Source: Undaria pinnatifida
Taxonomy: Eukaryota; Sar; Phaeophyceae; Laminariales; Alariaceae
DNA length: 64,000 bases
Assembly: GCA_012845835.1 (NCBI GenBank)
Contig: JABAKD010000016.1
Coordinates: 2,846,359-2,910,358 of the forward strand
Reading direction: 5' to 3'
Below, one piece after another: positions 1 through 12,431 of the stretch. The number at the start of each line of letters is the position of its first letter. Positions within the stretch are counted from its first letter, which is position 1. A program made the translations under genes and the position numbers. The notes under the pieces were generated by a model, which did no database searches, was not told the origin of the DNA, and saw only the letters and a program-made list of their open reading frames with translations.

Positions 1-92
1 TGCACTAGGGGGGACTCGAACTCACGAAACTGATCTATTATACCAGGCTCGAGGATAATGGTACGCCACCGAGGCGACCTGTCTGTGACATA
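1..92 (-). repeat. tRNA-like (SINE-like) fragment
   Basis: Read on the minus strand this stretch has a good Pol III B-box match (GAGTTCGAGTCCC) near positions 11-23. A weak A-box-like segment lies about 45 bases upstream, which is tRNA-like spacing. The T-arm does not pair properly, so I do not call a functional tRNA. A tRNA-derived SINE remnant is the simplest reading. Confidence 0.25.
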
Positions 93-360
93 TCGCATCA
101 TCCACCAGCTGCTGTACACAATGGCATAATACATCGCATTTTTAATAGGAGTTGTTCCTGAACAACCCCGCGGTTGAAATTTGAAATGGAATCGAATTCA
201 TACAGCAAAAAGTCTGCTAATAACAACGTAAAAAAAAAGAAACGTTTTACCCATGTTCGATGATGTCATGGCCGAAAAAAAATATTAAGTCAAAGCAAGT
301 CAAAGTAATTTTGTCAACTTGTAGAATCCAGTGTTTGTTGCGTGTAGCCACAACTACCTC

Positions 361-1850
361 GCTAGCAGCGTGGGGTGGACACAGCCCACGCTGGTGGTGC
401 GAAGCCCGCCCGCGGCGCGCTCTCTCGCCATCGCGGGGGGGTGGCAAGTGTTTCGAACTCGAGTGGTATTTTACAACAAACGGTTTGTCCGCGTAATTCA
501 GAATTTACACGGCATTTACTTGTTAATAGAGGCACGACAACAAAAGCACCACTATTGCTGTTTGTACGGCTCCCGAAAATGACTCGGGTCGTTACTGGGC
601 GGACAGCCTCCGAATTCAGTCCATTTTTTCGCTAGCAGCGTGTGGCGGGCAAAGCCCACCCCGGCGGGGCGGTGGCCGCCCGCGGCGCGCTCTCTCGCCA
701 TCGCGGGGGGGTGGCAAGTGTTTCGAACTCGAGTGGTATTTTACAACAAACGGTTTGTCCGCGTAATTCAGAATTTATACGGCATTTACTTGTTAATAGA
801 GGCATGACAACAGAAGCACTGCTGTTTGTACGGCTCTCGAAAATGTATCAAGATTTCAACAGCCTCGTTACTGGGCAGGCGGCCACCGATTGAGCCCGTT
901 TTTTCGCTAGCAGCTTGGGGGGAGCACTGTACACGCTGGCGATGCGTTGCCGGCCCGATGCGCGCCCTCTAGCGCGCGCTTCGGGGAGGCAAGTATTTCG
1001 CTCTGGACTGACAATCTGCAAATAGCGGTTTGTCCGCGGAATTCGGGATTCATACGGCATTTACTTGTTAATAGAGGCATGACAACAGAAGCACTGCTGT
1101 TTGTACGGCTCTCGAAATTGTATCGAGATTTCAACAGCCTCGTTACTGGGCAGGCGGCCACCGATTGAGCCCGTTTTTTCGCTAGCAGCTAGGGGGGAGC
1201 ACTGTACACGCTGGCGATGCGTTGCCGGCCCGCTGCGCGCCCTCTAGCGCGCGCTCGCGGGTGGCAAGTATTTCGCTCTGGACTGACAATCTGCAAATAG
1301 CGGTTTGTCCGCCGAATTCGGAGTTCATCCCACATAATTAGAGGCCCCAGGAGACAAATACTCGTGTGGGCGACTCCGTAAATATCTACAGTTCTTTAAC
1401 ACGCTCGTATTCCGGCAGGCGGCCACCGATTGAGCCCGTTTGTTCGCTAGCAGCTTGGGGGGAGCACTGTACACGCTGGCGATGCGTTGCCGGCCCGCTG
1501 CGCGCCCTCTAGCGCGCGCTCGCGGGTGGAAAGTATTTCGCTCTGGACTGACAATCTGCAAATAGCGATTGGTCCGCCGGATTCGGGATTCATACGGCAT
1601 TTACTTGTTAATAGAGGCATGACAACAGAAGCACTGCTGTTTGTACGGCTCTCGAAATTGTATCGAGATTTCAACAGCCTCGTTACTGGGCAGGCGGCCA
1701 CCGATTGAGCCCGTTTTTTCGCTAGCAGCTAGGGGGGAGCACTGTACACGCTGGCGATGCGTTGCCGGCCCGCTGCGCACCCTCTAGCGCGCGCGGGGGG
1801 GCGACAAGTATTTCGATCTGGAGTGACAATCTGCAAAAAATACTTTTAGG
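361..1850 (+). repeat. Satellite array, ~270-bp unit, about 5.5 copies
   Basis: Units begin with GCTAGCAGC at 361, 631, 906, 1181, 1446 and 1721, giving periods of 270, 275, 275, 265 and 275 bases. Each unit holds a GC-rich half (GCCCGC...GCGCGC) and an AT-richer half with GGCATTTACTTGTTAATAGA. The first two units differ from the last four in the GC-rich half, so two subfamilies are present. The last unit is truncated just before the trinucleotide tract. The short ORFs in this region repeat with the unit and are not genes. Confidence 0.9.
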
Positions 1851-1948
1851 GAGGAAATCGGAATTTATAAGACAAAATGGTTGAGAAAACAGTCGCGGCC
1901 AATAGCCCGCCGATTGGAAAACGACCTTGTTGCAGGTTGTCTATACCC

Positions 1949-2616
<668 letters not shown>

Positions 2617-3040
2617 GACTTACCAGGGTATGCAATTATTACTGCCCGCAAGCACCCTTCCACAACGCCAAGCAAGGAAGTCACCAAGGGTTAAGGCCTC
2701 GCTGTGGTCTGCCAGTGGATTTGCCAGGGGGTACATGTCTCTCATTGGCATTTTCCACAACGAACGGGCTGCATGGTTACCCCAGGCGAAAAAATACCGA
2801 GTCCTTTTTTCCCTTCCCTGTCTATTCACGGTGGCATCACGGCGAGCTAGGCGAACGTATTTCCACGCACATGTACAATACGTGCGAGCGACCGCGTATT
2901 ATTATGTTTTTAAGGCTTACCCTGGGTTGGGTAATCGATTGATGTTTTACACCCCGGTAGCTCAGAATGAACCAAGGCTACGGCGTTGTAGTATCATATG
3001 ATACCCACCCCCATTTCCACTATCAATAGAGCGTTTGAGC
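2617..3040. other. Unannotated spacer
   Basis: I see no recognisable gene, repeat boundary or RNA here. The ORFs that enter it run in from the trinucleotide tract. Confidence 0.6.
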
Positions 3041-3041
3041 C

Positions 3042-3135
3042 ACTCGCACGAGTGACTCTACCTCACGAAAAAAATCGCACGAGTGACTCTACCTCACGAA
3101 CAAAATCGCACGAGTGACTCTACCTCAACGAACGA
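3042..3135 (+). repeat. Tandem 33-34-bp repeats with CGCACGAGTGACTC core
   Basis: Three consecutive copies of a unit containing TCGCACGAGTGACTCTACC separated by A-rich linkers. The first is preceded by CCACTCG, which makes the palindromic core CACTCGCACGAGTG that recurs elsewhere in the window. The following TTTTGGCGCAG segment has a counterpart after a similar core near 33,140-33,230, so this looks like one end of a small dispersed repeat. Confidence 0.75.
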
Positions 3136-3255
3136 AAAAAAGTACTTTCTTGTAGTAGTAGGCGATTTTGTTTTTGGCGCAGGGAAGCCTTACCGTTCCA
3201 TTGCGGGTTCTTGTATCCCCAAATAAAACAGCACGGTACAAGAACGAACAGGGGG

Positions 3256-3273
3256 GTCACTCGCGCGAGTGGC
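3256..3273. repeat. Dispersed palindrome GTCACTCGCGCGAGTGRC
   Basis: Near-perfect 18-bp palindrome. Related copies are at 6371-6389, 32199-32216 (perfect), 32307-32322, around 33140 (half) and 33672-33693. Confidence 0.7.
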
Positions 3274-3299
3274 CCAGAGCCACTGCAACCCCCCCCCCA

Positions 3300-3587
3300 A
3301 AAAATTACCCCCCCGATAGTAGCCGCGGTCGAGTCGTTCTACGGCAGTACTCCCTCCGACTTTTCTTTAACGAAATCGCCGGTTTTGAAATCAGCCCCCG
3401 GCCTTATCTCCTGAAATACGATGCTCCTTGCCACCCCGACGTCATCGTTCTCGATAGTTTTATGCGACCCCTGAAAATACACGAGGGTATATTTTTCATA
3501 ATCGGCCTTGCTCGTGTCGTGCAGCCATGAAACGTTCGTTAAAGAAAAACGCTGGGTTTTTTCCGGGGGGGGGGGCTATCGTAGAAT
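3300..3587. mobile_element. MITE-like element, copy 1
   Basis: From about 3368 to 3587 this matches the element inside the LINE at 22832-23076. Both share AACGAAATCGCC, TTTTGAAA, a CCCGGCC block and the right end CTATCGTAGAAT after a G-run. The left end, with C-runs and CGATAG, is rearranged compared with the second copy. No transposase is present. Confidence 0.6.
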
Positions 3588-3665
3588 CAATCGGTCTGTG
3601 ATAGGTACAATATAACAGCGTCGCATTTGGCGTCGACGAGGTCATGGGTTCGAGTGCCGCTTGGC
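3588..3665 (+). repeat. tRNA-like fragment with B-box
   Basis: GGGTTCGAGTGCC at about 3647-3659 resembles a Pol III B box. A GTCGCATTTGGCGTCG stretch upstream could be a decayed A-box region. It is not foldable into a normal tRNA by eye. Confidence 0.25.
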
Positions 3666-4061
3666 TCAAACGTTTATGTTAGTTAGAAATCGAACCTATG
3701 GGGTTACTATTCTGTGACTGCAGTAGAGTGGCCCAGCAGGTTAGGTTTCAAACCAACAAAACATACCTGGAACACTTTTTCGAACTTCGTCGAGTCTCGC
3801 CAGCTTAACATGGATGCCCAAGGACATCCCATCAACATGGACTTTTGAGCCCCTTTTTTTTGCAACGCAGAAAAAAAAAAAAAACTTTCATCATGCCGGG
3901 AGTGTCGAACCCACGAAGAATGGCATGCTCAGAAACGAACGTTTTCTTTTACAGGAACATTTGTTTGCGTTTGTTTTGCCCTTTAAACACGACTGTCCTT
4001 GGCTCCACAGGAATAAGAACGAAATTAGGGTAAAAGCATGTACGATATAGGTCGTAGCACT

Positions 4062-4370
4062 TGAGCCATCCGACGGTAAGGGTTGCAGTTGTTGGATTAA
4101 CTAATGATGTAGCCATCCCACGGTAGGGGTTGCAGCTGAAAGTCCCTGAGCTCTCCTCACACGAGGAACTCAATATCTCACCCGATACTACATGAATTCG
4201 AAGGCATTCGTTCGCGCAACCCGACCAAGCGCCTACGCCTTAGTCCAAAAATATAATGTACTCGTGAAATTACTTCATTGACCGGCCGTTCCTCTCACAC
4301 GAGGAACTCAATCGCCCAGGGACTTTTTCGCGCAATCCTACAACTGCAACCCCTACCGTGGGATGGCTCA
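4062..4370. mobile_element. MITE with ~37-bp terminal inverted repeats
   Basis: The left end (TGAGCCATCCGACGGTAAGG...) and right end (...CCCTACCGTGGGATGGCTCA) are inverted repeats over about 37 bases with a few mismatches. A second partial copy of the left end starts at 4111 and pairs perfectly with the right end, suggesting an internal duplication or nested copy. The core carries two CTCACACGAGGAACTCAA palindromes. A related copy lies at 20135-20387. No coding capacity. Confidence 0.8.
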
Positions 4371-4721
4371 CTTTCCGTCCGAAATAGCTTCAGAGTGACG
4401 GGACTCCTTATTAATTATCAACAAAATTCGTCGGAAATGGGTTTTTATTTTTTTTGGATGATTCGTGTTGCATACTTATGACCGTGCGATTTTCCATCCT
4501 GTGGCAGTTGTTACTGTTGACGCTTTTGCTACGATGGAGGCACACCCTTTTTTTGTTGGCTATTTTGTCTCTGAATGACCCGGCTTCTTTACCCAAAATA
4601 GTCGGGGAAAAAATTAAATAATACCCTGGCAGACCCTTTTTTTTGCAATGATTATCGTTATATATACACCTAGGCCATGGGATTTTTCATCCGGTGGTGG
4701 CAGCTTCTTATTTTTTCTTGA

Positions 4722-4925
4722 AATCAGTTTTTGGGTTTTTGGGAGGGACATGTCTTGAGCCCCCAAATTGAGGAAACCTCAGGAAAAAAGTGGTGCACCT
4801 CCGTCGTAGCAGTTTTTTTTTTTTTTTCCAAATCAGTTTTTCGGTTAAGAAGGACATGTCTTAACCTCCTGAAGTGAGGGACCTCACAAAAAAAAAACGG
4901 TGCACCTCGATCGTCGCACGCGTAA
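4722..4925. repeat. Two tandem ~110-bp units (AAATCAGTTTTT ... GGTGCACCTC)
   Basis: The block starting AAATCAGTTTTT at about 4722 repeats at about 4831. Each unit has GGACATGTCTTRA, a GAGG...CCTC element and ends GGTGCACCTC followed by CGTCG. An inverted relative lies at about 32870-32945, with GGTGCACCACTTTTTTG and AACTGATTTGGAG. This is probably a short foldback repeat family. Confidence 0.65.
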
Positions 4926-6827
4926 TGTGTGGCAGAATTATTCATCAACTAGCTCAGGAGGTGACACCTCCGCATTCACCAGCAGCAGCAGCGGCGGCAG
5001 CAGCAGCAGCAGTCAGCCTTCTTCGGATAACTCGATCCTCAGGAGCCCGCACAGCCAAACATGGTCCGCAGAAGCCACAGCCGCTTTATTTTACCCGTCG
5101 ATACACAAAAATCTAGTAATAACTCACCACCTTCTACGATGTCCCTCTTTGGGGGTTGTCAAGAGCTGTTAGAGGTATGCACCGTAACCACTGAGTGAGC
5201 TACAGTCGGCGTTGGCTGTGGGTCAGTGGGTTTAGTGCACATTGAACATGAAAACACAATCCGAGGCCCGCCGGGTTGTTAAAGCCTGAACCTCGGATAT
5301 ACCCAAGGGTCGCAGTCCCGTCAGACAGCACTGACTGGCTTTTGGCTCGGTGGTCATGGGGTATATCTAACATCGGTCTTCCAAAATGGGTAGTTATTTA
5401 ATGACTTGGGTGGGCCCATACCTGCCAGCTGGAATGTCAGTTTGAGTGGCCTCCCGCCTTCTACCTCCGACTTCCGGAATTTTCGCGCGCGTAGGCTACA
5501 TGCATGGGTTGACCATCTCCACGCTCGGTACTGCGAATTCACCGATGGTGCGCCCCTCAACCACCCCCACACAGCTCCTGCCGTCCTCCCACGAGATATG
5601 ATCCTATTCCTCGGGGGCCAACTCATGTGAAGACGGCAGTATCGTCATTTCCGGTTCAATACACCCCCCTTATGAAAACGTTCATACAAGCAGAAGGCAT
5701 TCATTCACTGTTACATGATTAATATTATGGTTGCGCTCCGAGCAAAGTAGCGAAGATGCCGTTTTCCGACAGAAACCGAGTACACTCCCGTGAAGCAATA
5801 GTTCCTCTCCTTTGACTTTCTCCGCCAACAATTTTCCGAGTTTCCTCTTGCCCATATATAAAAAATATATTTCTTATCTCTATAACTTATCCTGTTTCTC
5901 ATCAAACGTTCCATCTCCAGGTAGCCGCAGTATTCTGGCGTCTTCCTCTCTCCGCCTGCATGCGTCGCACATTCGAGGAGACGATCAGGGGCATGGGCAA
6001 TGCCGACGTCGGTCCAAACGCTTATCCCCCCAGATAAATCACCCCTCTTTTCCCTGTTTCGCGACAAGGTCGCAATGGAATCCTCTGTGCCCACGACATA
6101 ACCTGGCCGACGTTGGTTTGGGGCAAGGTTCCTCCTGCACCCGCCGCTCCGGTCATTCTATACTCCCCTGTGGTACTGCTTCGAACCAAACTTACAGCCA
6201 ACCCCTCCGTCATTCGACCACCATTTTCAGGCACAGCTGCGTTAGGTGATAGGTACTCCTGCTCCCCTTACCCCTGCCGCCGCCGCGGTTGTGAAAAAAA
6301 AAAAACGACTTGAGGACGAAGGCTGCGGCAGGGGAAGCACGTTTCGTACCTTCCATTCCAGTGACTTAAGGGCCACTCGTGTGAGTGGCTAGCGTTGAAA
6401 GTGTCAAACCGCGGTCTCTTGTTTCGCATAATGCACCGCAGTTACCGGAGTGGTTGCTAGGCTGCGATGAATGGAAAAGAGGGGTAGTAGGGCCACGAGG
6501 TCCTGGACGCACATCTACTCCGTAGCGTTCGTAGATTTGTTGGTTGTTGGATACATTTTTTTGCGCTTTTACTTTCCATGGTCTGGACTTTCGGTTATTT
6601 CGTCATCCTTTCTACTGTTGACAATATTAATACCACTGCACATTGTCCGATGGCAAGTTAAATACTCATATTCGAAATGGGGGTAAGGCCAGGGGGACAT
6701 GGCTTTGTTCTGAGATTTTCTTCCCCCTGCCCTCACTGTCCTTTCGCCCTTTTAACTCAGAAGGACGCGCAACGAACTTTGGTCCTTGGGGGTGGCAGGG
6801 GGATCTGAGCTACTTCTGATGCACGAT
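4926..6827. other. No recognised gene; short CAG tract and one palindrome
   Basis: Contains a short CAG/GCA tract at about 4978-5012 and the palindrome GGCCACTCGTGTGAGTGGC at 6371-6389. The short overlapping ORFs show no motif I recognise and no splice context I trust. Confidence 0.5.
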
Positions 6828-8408
6828 AGATATGTGAATCATCCGCCGGTTGACGGGCGTGGAGTTTAGCGAATTTGACGGAGGCGCGGATTCGTCACGG
6901 GCTCGACGGGCCGTGTCAGGCGTTGTTGTTGTACCGGAGTCGTGGCGGCTGTAGCGAGATACACGTGGCGTAGCATGCACGAAGATAAACGTGGACCGGC
7001 TTGCTCAACAGTCTAATTCAAGAACGGTTCTCGGGCGGGCGAACCCTTTAAGACACGCCTGAGAATGTCCACGACTTGGCCTGCCCCCCCGACATAAATT
7101 TGATAGGAAAATAAGTAAAACACTTATCGCTTGGAAAAATCTGCCGCTGGAGGAATTCCCTTTCCCCTCTCACCCTCACCCCCCGCCGCCCATACATGTA
7201 TAGACATACTCATAAGTACATGTTATTATTGGCCGTTAGTATGGACATAGCTACGAATATGTTTGTGTCGCTGAACATAGACGTTTTTACAATATGTTCT
7301 GGTCGCTAAGCCTTTAGAAGGGCCACCGCCAAGAGGCCGGCGTCAGTTCACACTGCAGCTACCCAACGACCACAATTCGAAAGTCACATGCGCGGTGCAG
7401 CTCCACCCGACAGGAGTCTTCGAGGGCGCCGCTTGGAAGCCTAAAAGCTACCAAGTTCGCCCGCAAGGCCATGCAGACCCTTGGGTCAATTGTAACTGCT
7501 GTGGCCCATTGGACTGGCGAAGAAAACCCTGCATAGCACGCCGGCAGGGGCGGCGACCCGAGGCGTGGGCGATGCCACACACGTGCGATCGAATCTTGCT
7601 CTAACCATCCACGGGTGATTTTGCGGGGCTTTCCCATTGACAAGGACAGAATGGAGGACAGAATGGTCGAGCCGACGCTCGACGATGCCGAGCACGGGGG
7701 CGGGTTGTCCGATGCAAAAAGCTAGACGCACGCCGGCGACCACGGGCAAAAAAATCTGCCTTCGAACCGGACATGCTCTTACAGTCGCGACTAAAAGCAA
7801 TGCAGTGGCACAGGCATCGATTCCACGTTAAGACAATGCGTCGCATACGAGTAACGTCTAGAGAGTGCCATTGCCCTTGCTTACCGACGTTGAGTCTGAC
7901 TCGTAACAAGCTCCGAAGGATCGAGGTTGAGCGGGTGCGCCCGAGGGGCAAAGGAACCAAAGAATTAGAGCTGTAGAGACCACAAAAAATAGAGCACATG
8001 GGTTCGGGCGACCAGAAAAAAAAACCCTGAGACCAAGACGGCAAGTCTATAGAGTATGAGCGGCAGGCAGGAGGCGGGGGTGGGAGGGGTGCGGGAGATC
8101 CTCCAGCGACAATTTTTCGCCAACGGTAAGCGTTTTGCCTAACAATACTGCGGCGGGCCTAGCCAACTCGTGCACATTCGCAGAAATGTCTAAAAGGGCT
8201 CGCCCGCCCGAGAACTGCTCTTGAATTGGACTGTTGAGCTAGCCGGTCCACACTCGCCTTCGTGCATACTACCCCGCGTGCATCTCGTTACAGCCGTCAC
8301 GACTCCAGTGGAACGACAACGATCGACACGGCCCGTCGAGCCCGTGATGATTCCATGCCTTCGCCAAATCCGCTACATTCCATGCCCACCATACGGCGGA
8401 TGATGCAC
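6828..8408. mobile_element. DNA-transposon-like element with long (~250-bp) terminal inverted repeats
   Basis: The left arm (about 6828-7075) and right arm (about 8160-8408) are inverted copies. They share ATCATCCGCC, CACGGGCTCGACGGGCCGTG, GACGGCTGTA, ATGCACGAAG, GTGGACCGGCT, GCTCAACAGTC, AATTCAAGA and TTCTCGGGCGGGCGA in mirrored order, with many substitutions. Long inverted repeats of this size fit a Mutator-like or foldback element. The ~1.1-kb interior has only short unrecognised ORFs, so the element appears non-autonomous or decayed. I could not define a target-site duplication. Confidence 0.75.
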
Positions 8409-8529
8409 ACCTCTCTCGTGCAGCAAAAAGTAGCTCGGAGCCCCCTGCCTCCCCAGGCTGTCGGCTAACAGGCGCAGTACCCGCACCTTTCGTTTACTAT
8501 GCTTGTCAGCAGGGAACGGAGACGGCGGA

Positions 8530-9625
8530 TCTATCTCTTGAAAGGTCGGCGTTTCAGCGCTCCCTCACGGCTACGCTGCACGCTTCCCACGTTTCGCTGA
8601 CTTGCAATGTATCTGTTGGATTGGGCTTGCCACATTTGCCGGCGGCTCAGTTTCCCCAGAGGGCTACGCTGCACGCCCCTACTTTGGCTACATTCGTCGA
8701 TATCTCTCACCAGGGCACCGTGAACTCGGAACATTGTCAAGAGTAAGCATTCCAGTGATTCCGGAGGACTCGTGCGCTGCACCCCCCCCGCTATTCGCTA
8801 GCTTGTGAGAGAGTGCCAAGACCAGGACCCATGGAATTGGACATTTTGCGCGCTATACCGTCGGCCCAGTGTCCCCGGACGGCCACGTTGCGCACTCCTA
8901 TTTTCGCGACATTGCGAAAACTCCTCGCAGAAGGAAACCGTGTCACTCGACCTCTATCATGCGTCGGCGTTTCAGCGCCCCCGGAGGGCTACGCTGCACG
9001 CCCTCCGCCTTTCACGCTTGCTTGCAGTAGTTGCAATAGCACTCATCCCACGGTAGGGATTTGTTGCACTTTTCCGGCTGACTACTGTTTATGGCCAGTT
9101 GAGCTCTTCAAGTGTGGCACTATCGATTAGTTTGACCATTTTTACGAGTACAATGGTTGTTTTTTCAGATAGCGCACACAACTGTTGGCCGGGTTGCGCC
9201 AACAATGAATGCCTTCGAAGTCATGGTTCGGGTGATGTTGATATCGAGCTAGCTCCTCATGGTAGGAGACCAGAAAATCCTCAGAATCTGCTGCGCCCCC
9301 TAGCGTGTGATGACTCATGGCTCGTCCGGGCCGGGATCCGCGGGGTTCGGATTTTGCCTCATTTGCGCTTGCTCAGTTTCTACAGAGGGCTACCCTGCAC
9401 GCTCCCGGGCATATTTTCGATTTTCGCCTACTTGCGGCAACGCCTCGCAGCATAAAACCGTGGGGTCGGACCTCTGTCAAGAGTCGGTGTTTCAGCGTCT
9501 CCGGAGAGCTACGCTGCACGCCCCCTGCTGTTCGCATCTTGCGATAGCGTTTCGAGGCCTGGATCCGTGGGATCAGACAAGCTTTATTCGCCTGCGGCCC
9601 AGTGTCCCCAGTGTTGTGAGATTGC
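8530..9625 (+). repeat. Diverged composite tandem repeat, left block
   Basis: Repeated modules include CGGAGGGCTACGCTGCACGC, GGGATCNGATTTTGCC, GCGGCTCAGTGTCCCC, TTGCGGCAACGCCTCGCAGC and TCAAGAGTCGG-GTTTCAGC. Together they make a composite unit of roughly 200-230 bp, with heavy divergence. The same modules, in the same orientation, form 18040-19235. The two blocks sit on either side of the plus-strand Ty3/Gypsy element. They may be diverged LTR-associated repeats or an independent satellite. Confidence 0.75.
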
Positions 9626-9879
9626 CCTGGGCACCGTTGTGGGGGGGCCTGCTACGGGCGGTGGGGCCCAATCCACCGCTACGGTCGCGGAGGCATTGAA
9701 GTATTTGGGCGCTCCCCCCTCCGCCGCGGGAGCCCCTCAGGTCAGGGTCCACCCGCCGCTGTGGCCGCGGGCACCAAACTCTTTTTTGGCGATCCTGCCG
9801 CATCAGGCGCCGGAGACAACACTATTGCTCCCGTTGTGGCAGACGGATCGCTTGGGTAATTCAAACGCAAAAGCGACTC

Positions 9880-10600
9880 CGCGCATGGCAGCGTAGAGTG
9901 CTTGTTGACGGAACCCCACGAGCTGTTTCCGGCGGACCAGGCGGCGGAAGTTGTGGAGGCTGCAACCACCGTGCTCCGTCACCTGCGGGAGCATCTTTTG
10001 TCGATCCGCCCCGCGACGAATCGGACTGGTTCCGCGTCGCACCTGTCGCAGAAGATCACGGTCGCCGTGAACGCTCTCTGTGACTCGCTTCAGCACGCCC
10101 ACGCGGCCGCGATAGTCACCGTGCTCTGGTCGACCTCGTAGGTCTATGACGCACAGCTACGCGCGGAAAGGGCCCACGATCGCTCTCGCGACGGCGGTGG
10201 CAGCGGTGGCGATGGCCGCGTCGTCGTAGAGGAATTGGCGGTGACGACCACGACCGACGCCGAGGCGGCGAGGACCGCGACCGCCGCGGGGGTGGTTCCG
10301 GGAGGAACAACCGTGGTGACTCCAGCCATAGCGGGGGTGGTGGTGGCACCGTGGGTCGCACGGGAACGACGCACCGCGGCAAGGGAGGGGGGAACAGCAG
10401 ATGTCCTGGGAAATTCGGACCGCCAGCATTCGGGGAGACATCTGAAATCTCCACCTCGGGCCCACCCTCCGACTCTTTCGGAAGGAGAGGGCATTGGTGC
10501 GCCTCCCCGGACGTCAAAATGGTGCTGCCTTCTAAGAATCAAGTTCCGTCTGTTCTCGGTGTAGCCTCTTCCACGGATAGTTATAACAACTGACGCTTTC
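9880..10600 (+). pseudogene. Gag-like region of element 1
   Basis: A frame at 9902-10141 carries an alpha-helical stretch (AAEVVEAATTVLRHLREHLL). This is followed, across frame changes, by a Gly/Arg/Ser-rich segment (about 10160-10400) and a Cys/His-containing tail near 10400-10520 (CPGKF ... RRGHWC). The Gly/Arg-rich region resembles the tail of the Gag ORF in element 2 at 31143-31943 (GRRQGSNRGRNNRGGG). Such basic tails bind nucleic acid in Gag proteins. No intact capsid motif is visible, so Gag is assigned mainly from position and the similarity to element 2. Confidence 0.5.
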
Positions 10601-12430
10601 TGATAACCGCATAGCGCAGCCGTTGCATTCCGCTCTCGCCCGTGATCGGCAGGCCTCTGTAGACGCCATCGCCGCCGCCTAGATCGAAGCCGATCATATA
10701 GCCATTGTTAAGGTTGCTTACGTCAATACCGATACGCGCAAGGTCGAGCGCATCACATTTTGCCCCCCACGAACCCCAATCAAGCTCTCGATTTCCAGTA
10801 ACTTAAGCGCTCGGTCAAACAAGCCCAAACCGACATCCTGATGGTTTGCGATAAGCGTCGCAGCCAAGACGGCTTATAAACAGTGGTTTGGATCTCCGGG
10901 TAGGAACGCCCCCTTCGCAAAGCTTTTGGGAGTGCTATCGCCCCTGTTAAACCGTCAACCCCCACCCTCACCACCGTCAGTGATAATGTTTTTGGCCAGA
11001 TCTCACGCGCTCTTGGCCGGGGAGATTCAGGGCCGGCGGCTTTCGACCTTCTTCTCCAAGTGCTGAGCCGGCAATTTGACCACGGAAACGCGGCGTCTGC
11101 TCTTAGTGAGTTGAATGAATTTTGGTGTCCCACCCCTTGTGCAGCTTACTATCGTGCTTTCCCGATCGTAGTTTCGGGGGTGACAGGCAAGGAGCGAGCG
11201 GGCGTTGGCGGCGGGGTTGGGGTTGGCACTAGAGTTAGTCTGTTCGAGTGTAAATGAGCAGTTCCCGCAGCTCAGGTCTAGCCTGTGCATATATTTCACA
11301 AGATGCTCGTGTCCCATACCCGCCATCCGCCCAACGCCAACCAGCCTCGACAGCTGCACCCGAGCCCCGAACGTTGCCCATTGGTACCGGCAACCTTCCT
11401 CGGCTTTCCGATATAGCACCTTTTGGTACCTCGACGAGTTCTCATGCTTTTTCGCTCCCGGACGCCGCCGAAAAACGCCGCGCAATTTCCGTTTTTTCCT
11501 GTGGCACAGACTTAAGAATCATGTACCGGCCGCTGCTTGGGTTTAGCCCCGGCTGCAACTATACCCCGCGTCTTGCCCACGCGTGTTCCCACGTCTGCTG
11601 ACAATTCTTATAATGGCACCATTGCCGCGGCTGGAGCTCTTGCCCCGAGGGATACCCCCCTTCGCGCAACGCGTGCCCCGGGCTTTTTCCCCGCCGTGCC
11701 ACATTGACTCTTCCCTAGGGCGTCACCCCTCGCCTCGCTCCTACACATCCCGCTCCCCCTGGTTCCGACCGTACGACGACGATTGGTTAGAGGTGCGGAA
11801 TGGCCGGCACCGGAACCTCGGACCCCTTTTTTGCGTTCGTCTCGGCGTTTTCTCGCATGAGCGGCGGGTATTCTAGCCTGCTCCCTATCGCAGAGGATTC
11901 AGCGGGTTTAGCTACCCCGTCAACATTCTCAGGCGTAGGCACAGGGCAGGAACCACCTGCGGCGGGAACTAACGGGCCTCCCACCCGAAAGCCGTTTATT
12001 AATTCGTCTGAAGTGTCTACAGGCTCTATATCGTCTTGCGCGCCCACGTGCACCCTCTTGGGGCTTCCACGGTGTCTTAGGAACAGGAGCTCCCGACACT
12101 GCCCGTCTAACCCATGGTGACTCCATAACCTCCGTTCAACGTAACCGGATTGCTTACCCGCCGTCGCGCGGATAATCCGCTCCTCTCGCCAAGCTGAAGC
12201 AGTTCTGAGACCGCTGCTCTCGTTGACGTTTGGCCGACAAGCGCAGAGGGAGGCTATGCTGGCAATTTTTAGCCTACGTGCAATGACGACTCCCAGCCGG
12301 GCTGGGGACCCGTGGCCCGGCCCCGCGTCTCGCGCCGGCGACCCAGTGCCCCCGGAGGTCTGCACTGCGCACCCCTCCCATATCCTCCAACGGCTCGGTC
12401 CCCCGCACGCGAGTATTCCTCGGGAAACGT
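10600..12430. other. Unrecognised spacer between Gag and NADAR regions of element 1
   Basis: Proline- and alanine-rich short ORFs in all frames (for example 11254-11601 and 11800-12120, plus strand) are presumably a decayed linker of the polyprotein. I recognise no domain. Confidence 0.4.
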
Positions 12431-12431
12431 C

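Noticed and set aside
361-1850. CRISPR-like array in the left satellite
   Set aside because: The units are ~270-bp satellite repeats without unique spacers, in a eukaryotic context.
10116-10542. Overlapping minus-strand ORFs of 100-133 residues
   Set aside because: They are shadows of the plus-strand Gly/Arg-rich Gag tail, caused by high GC content.
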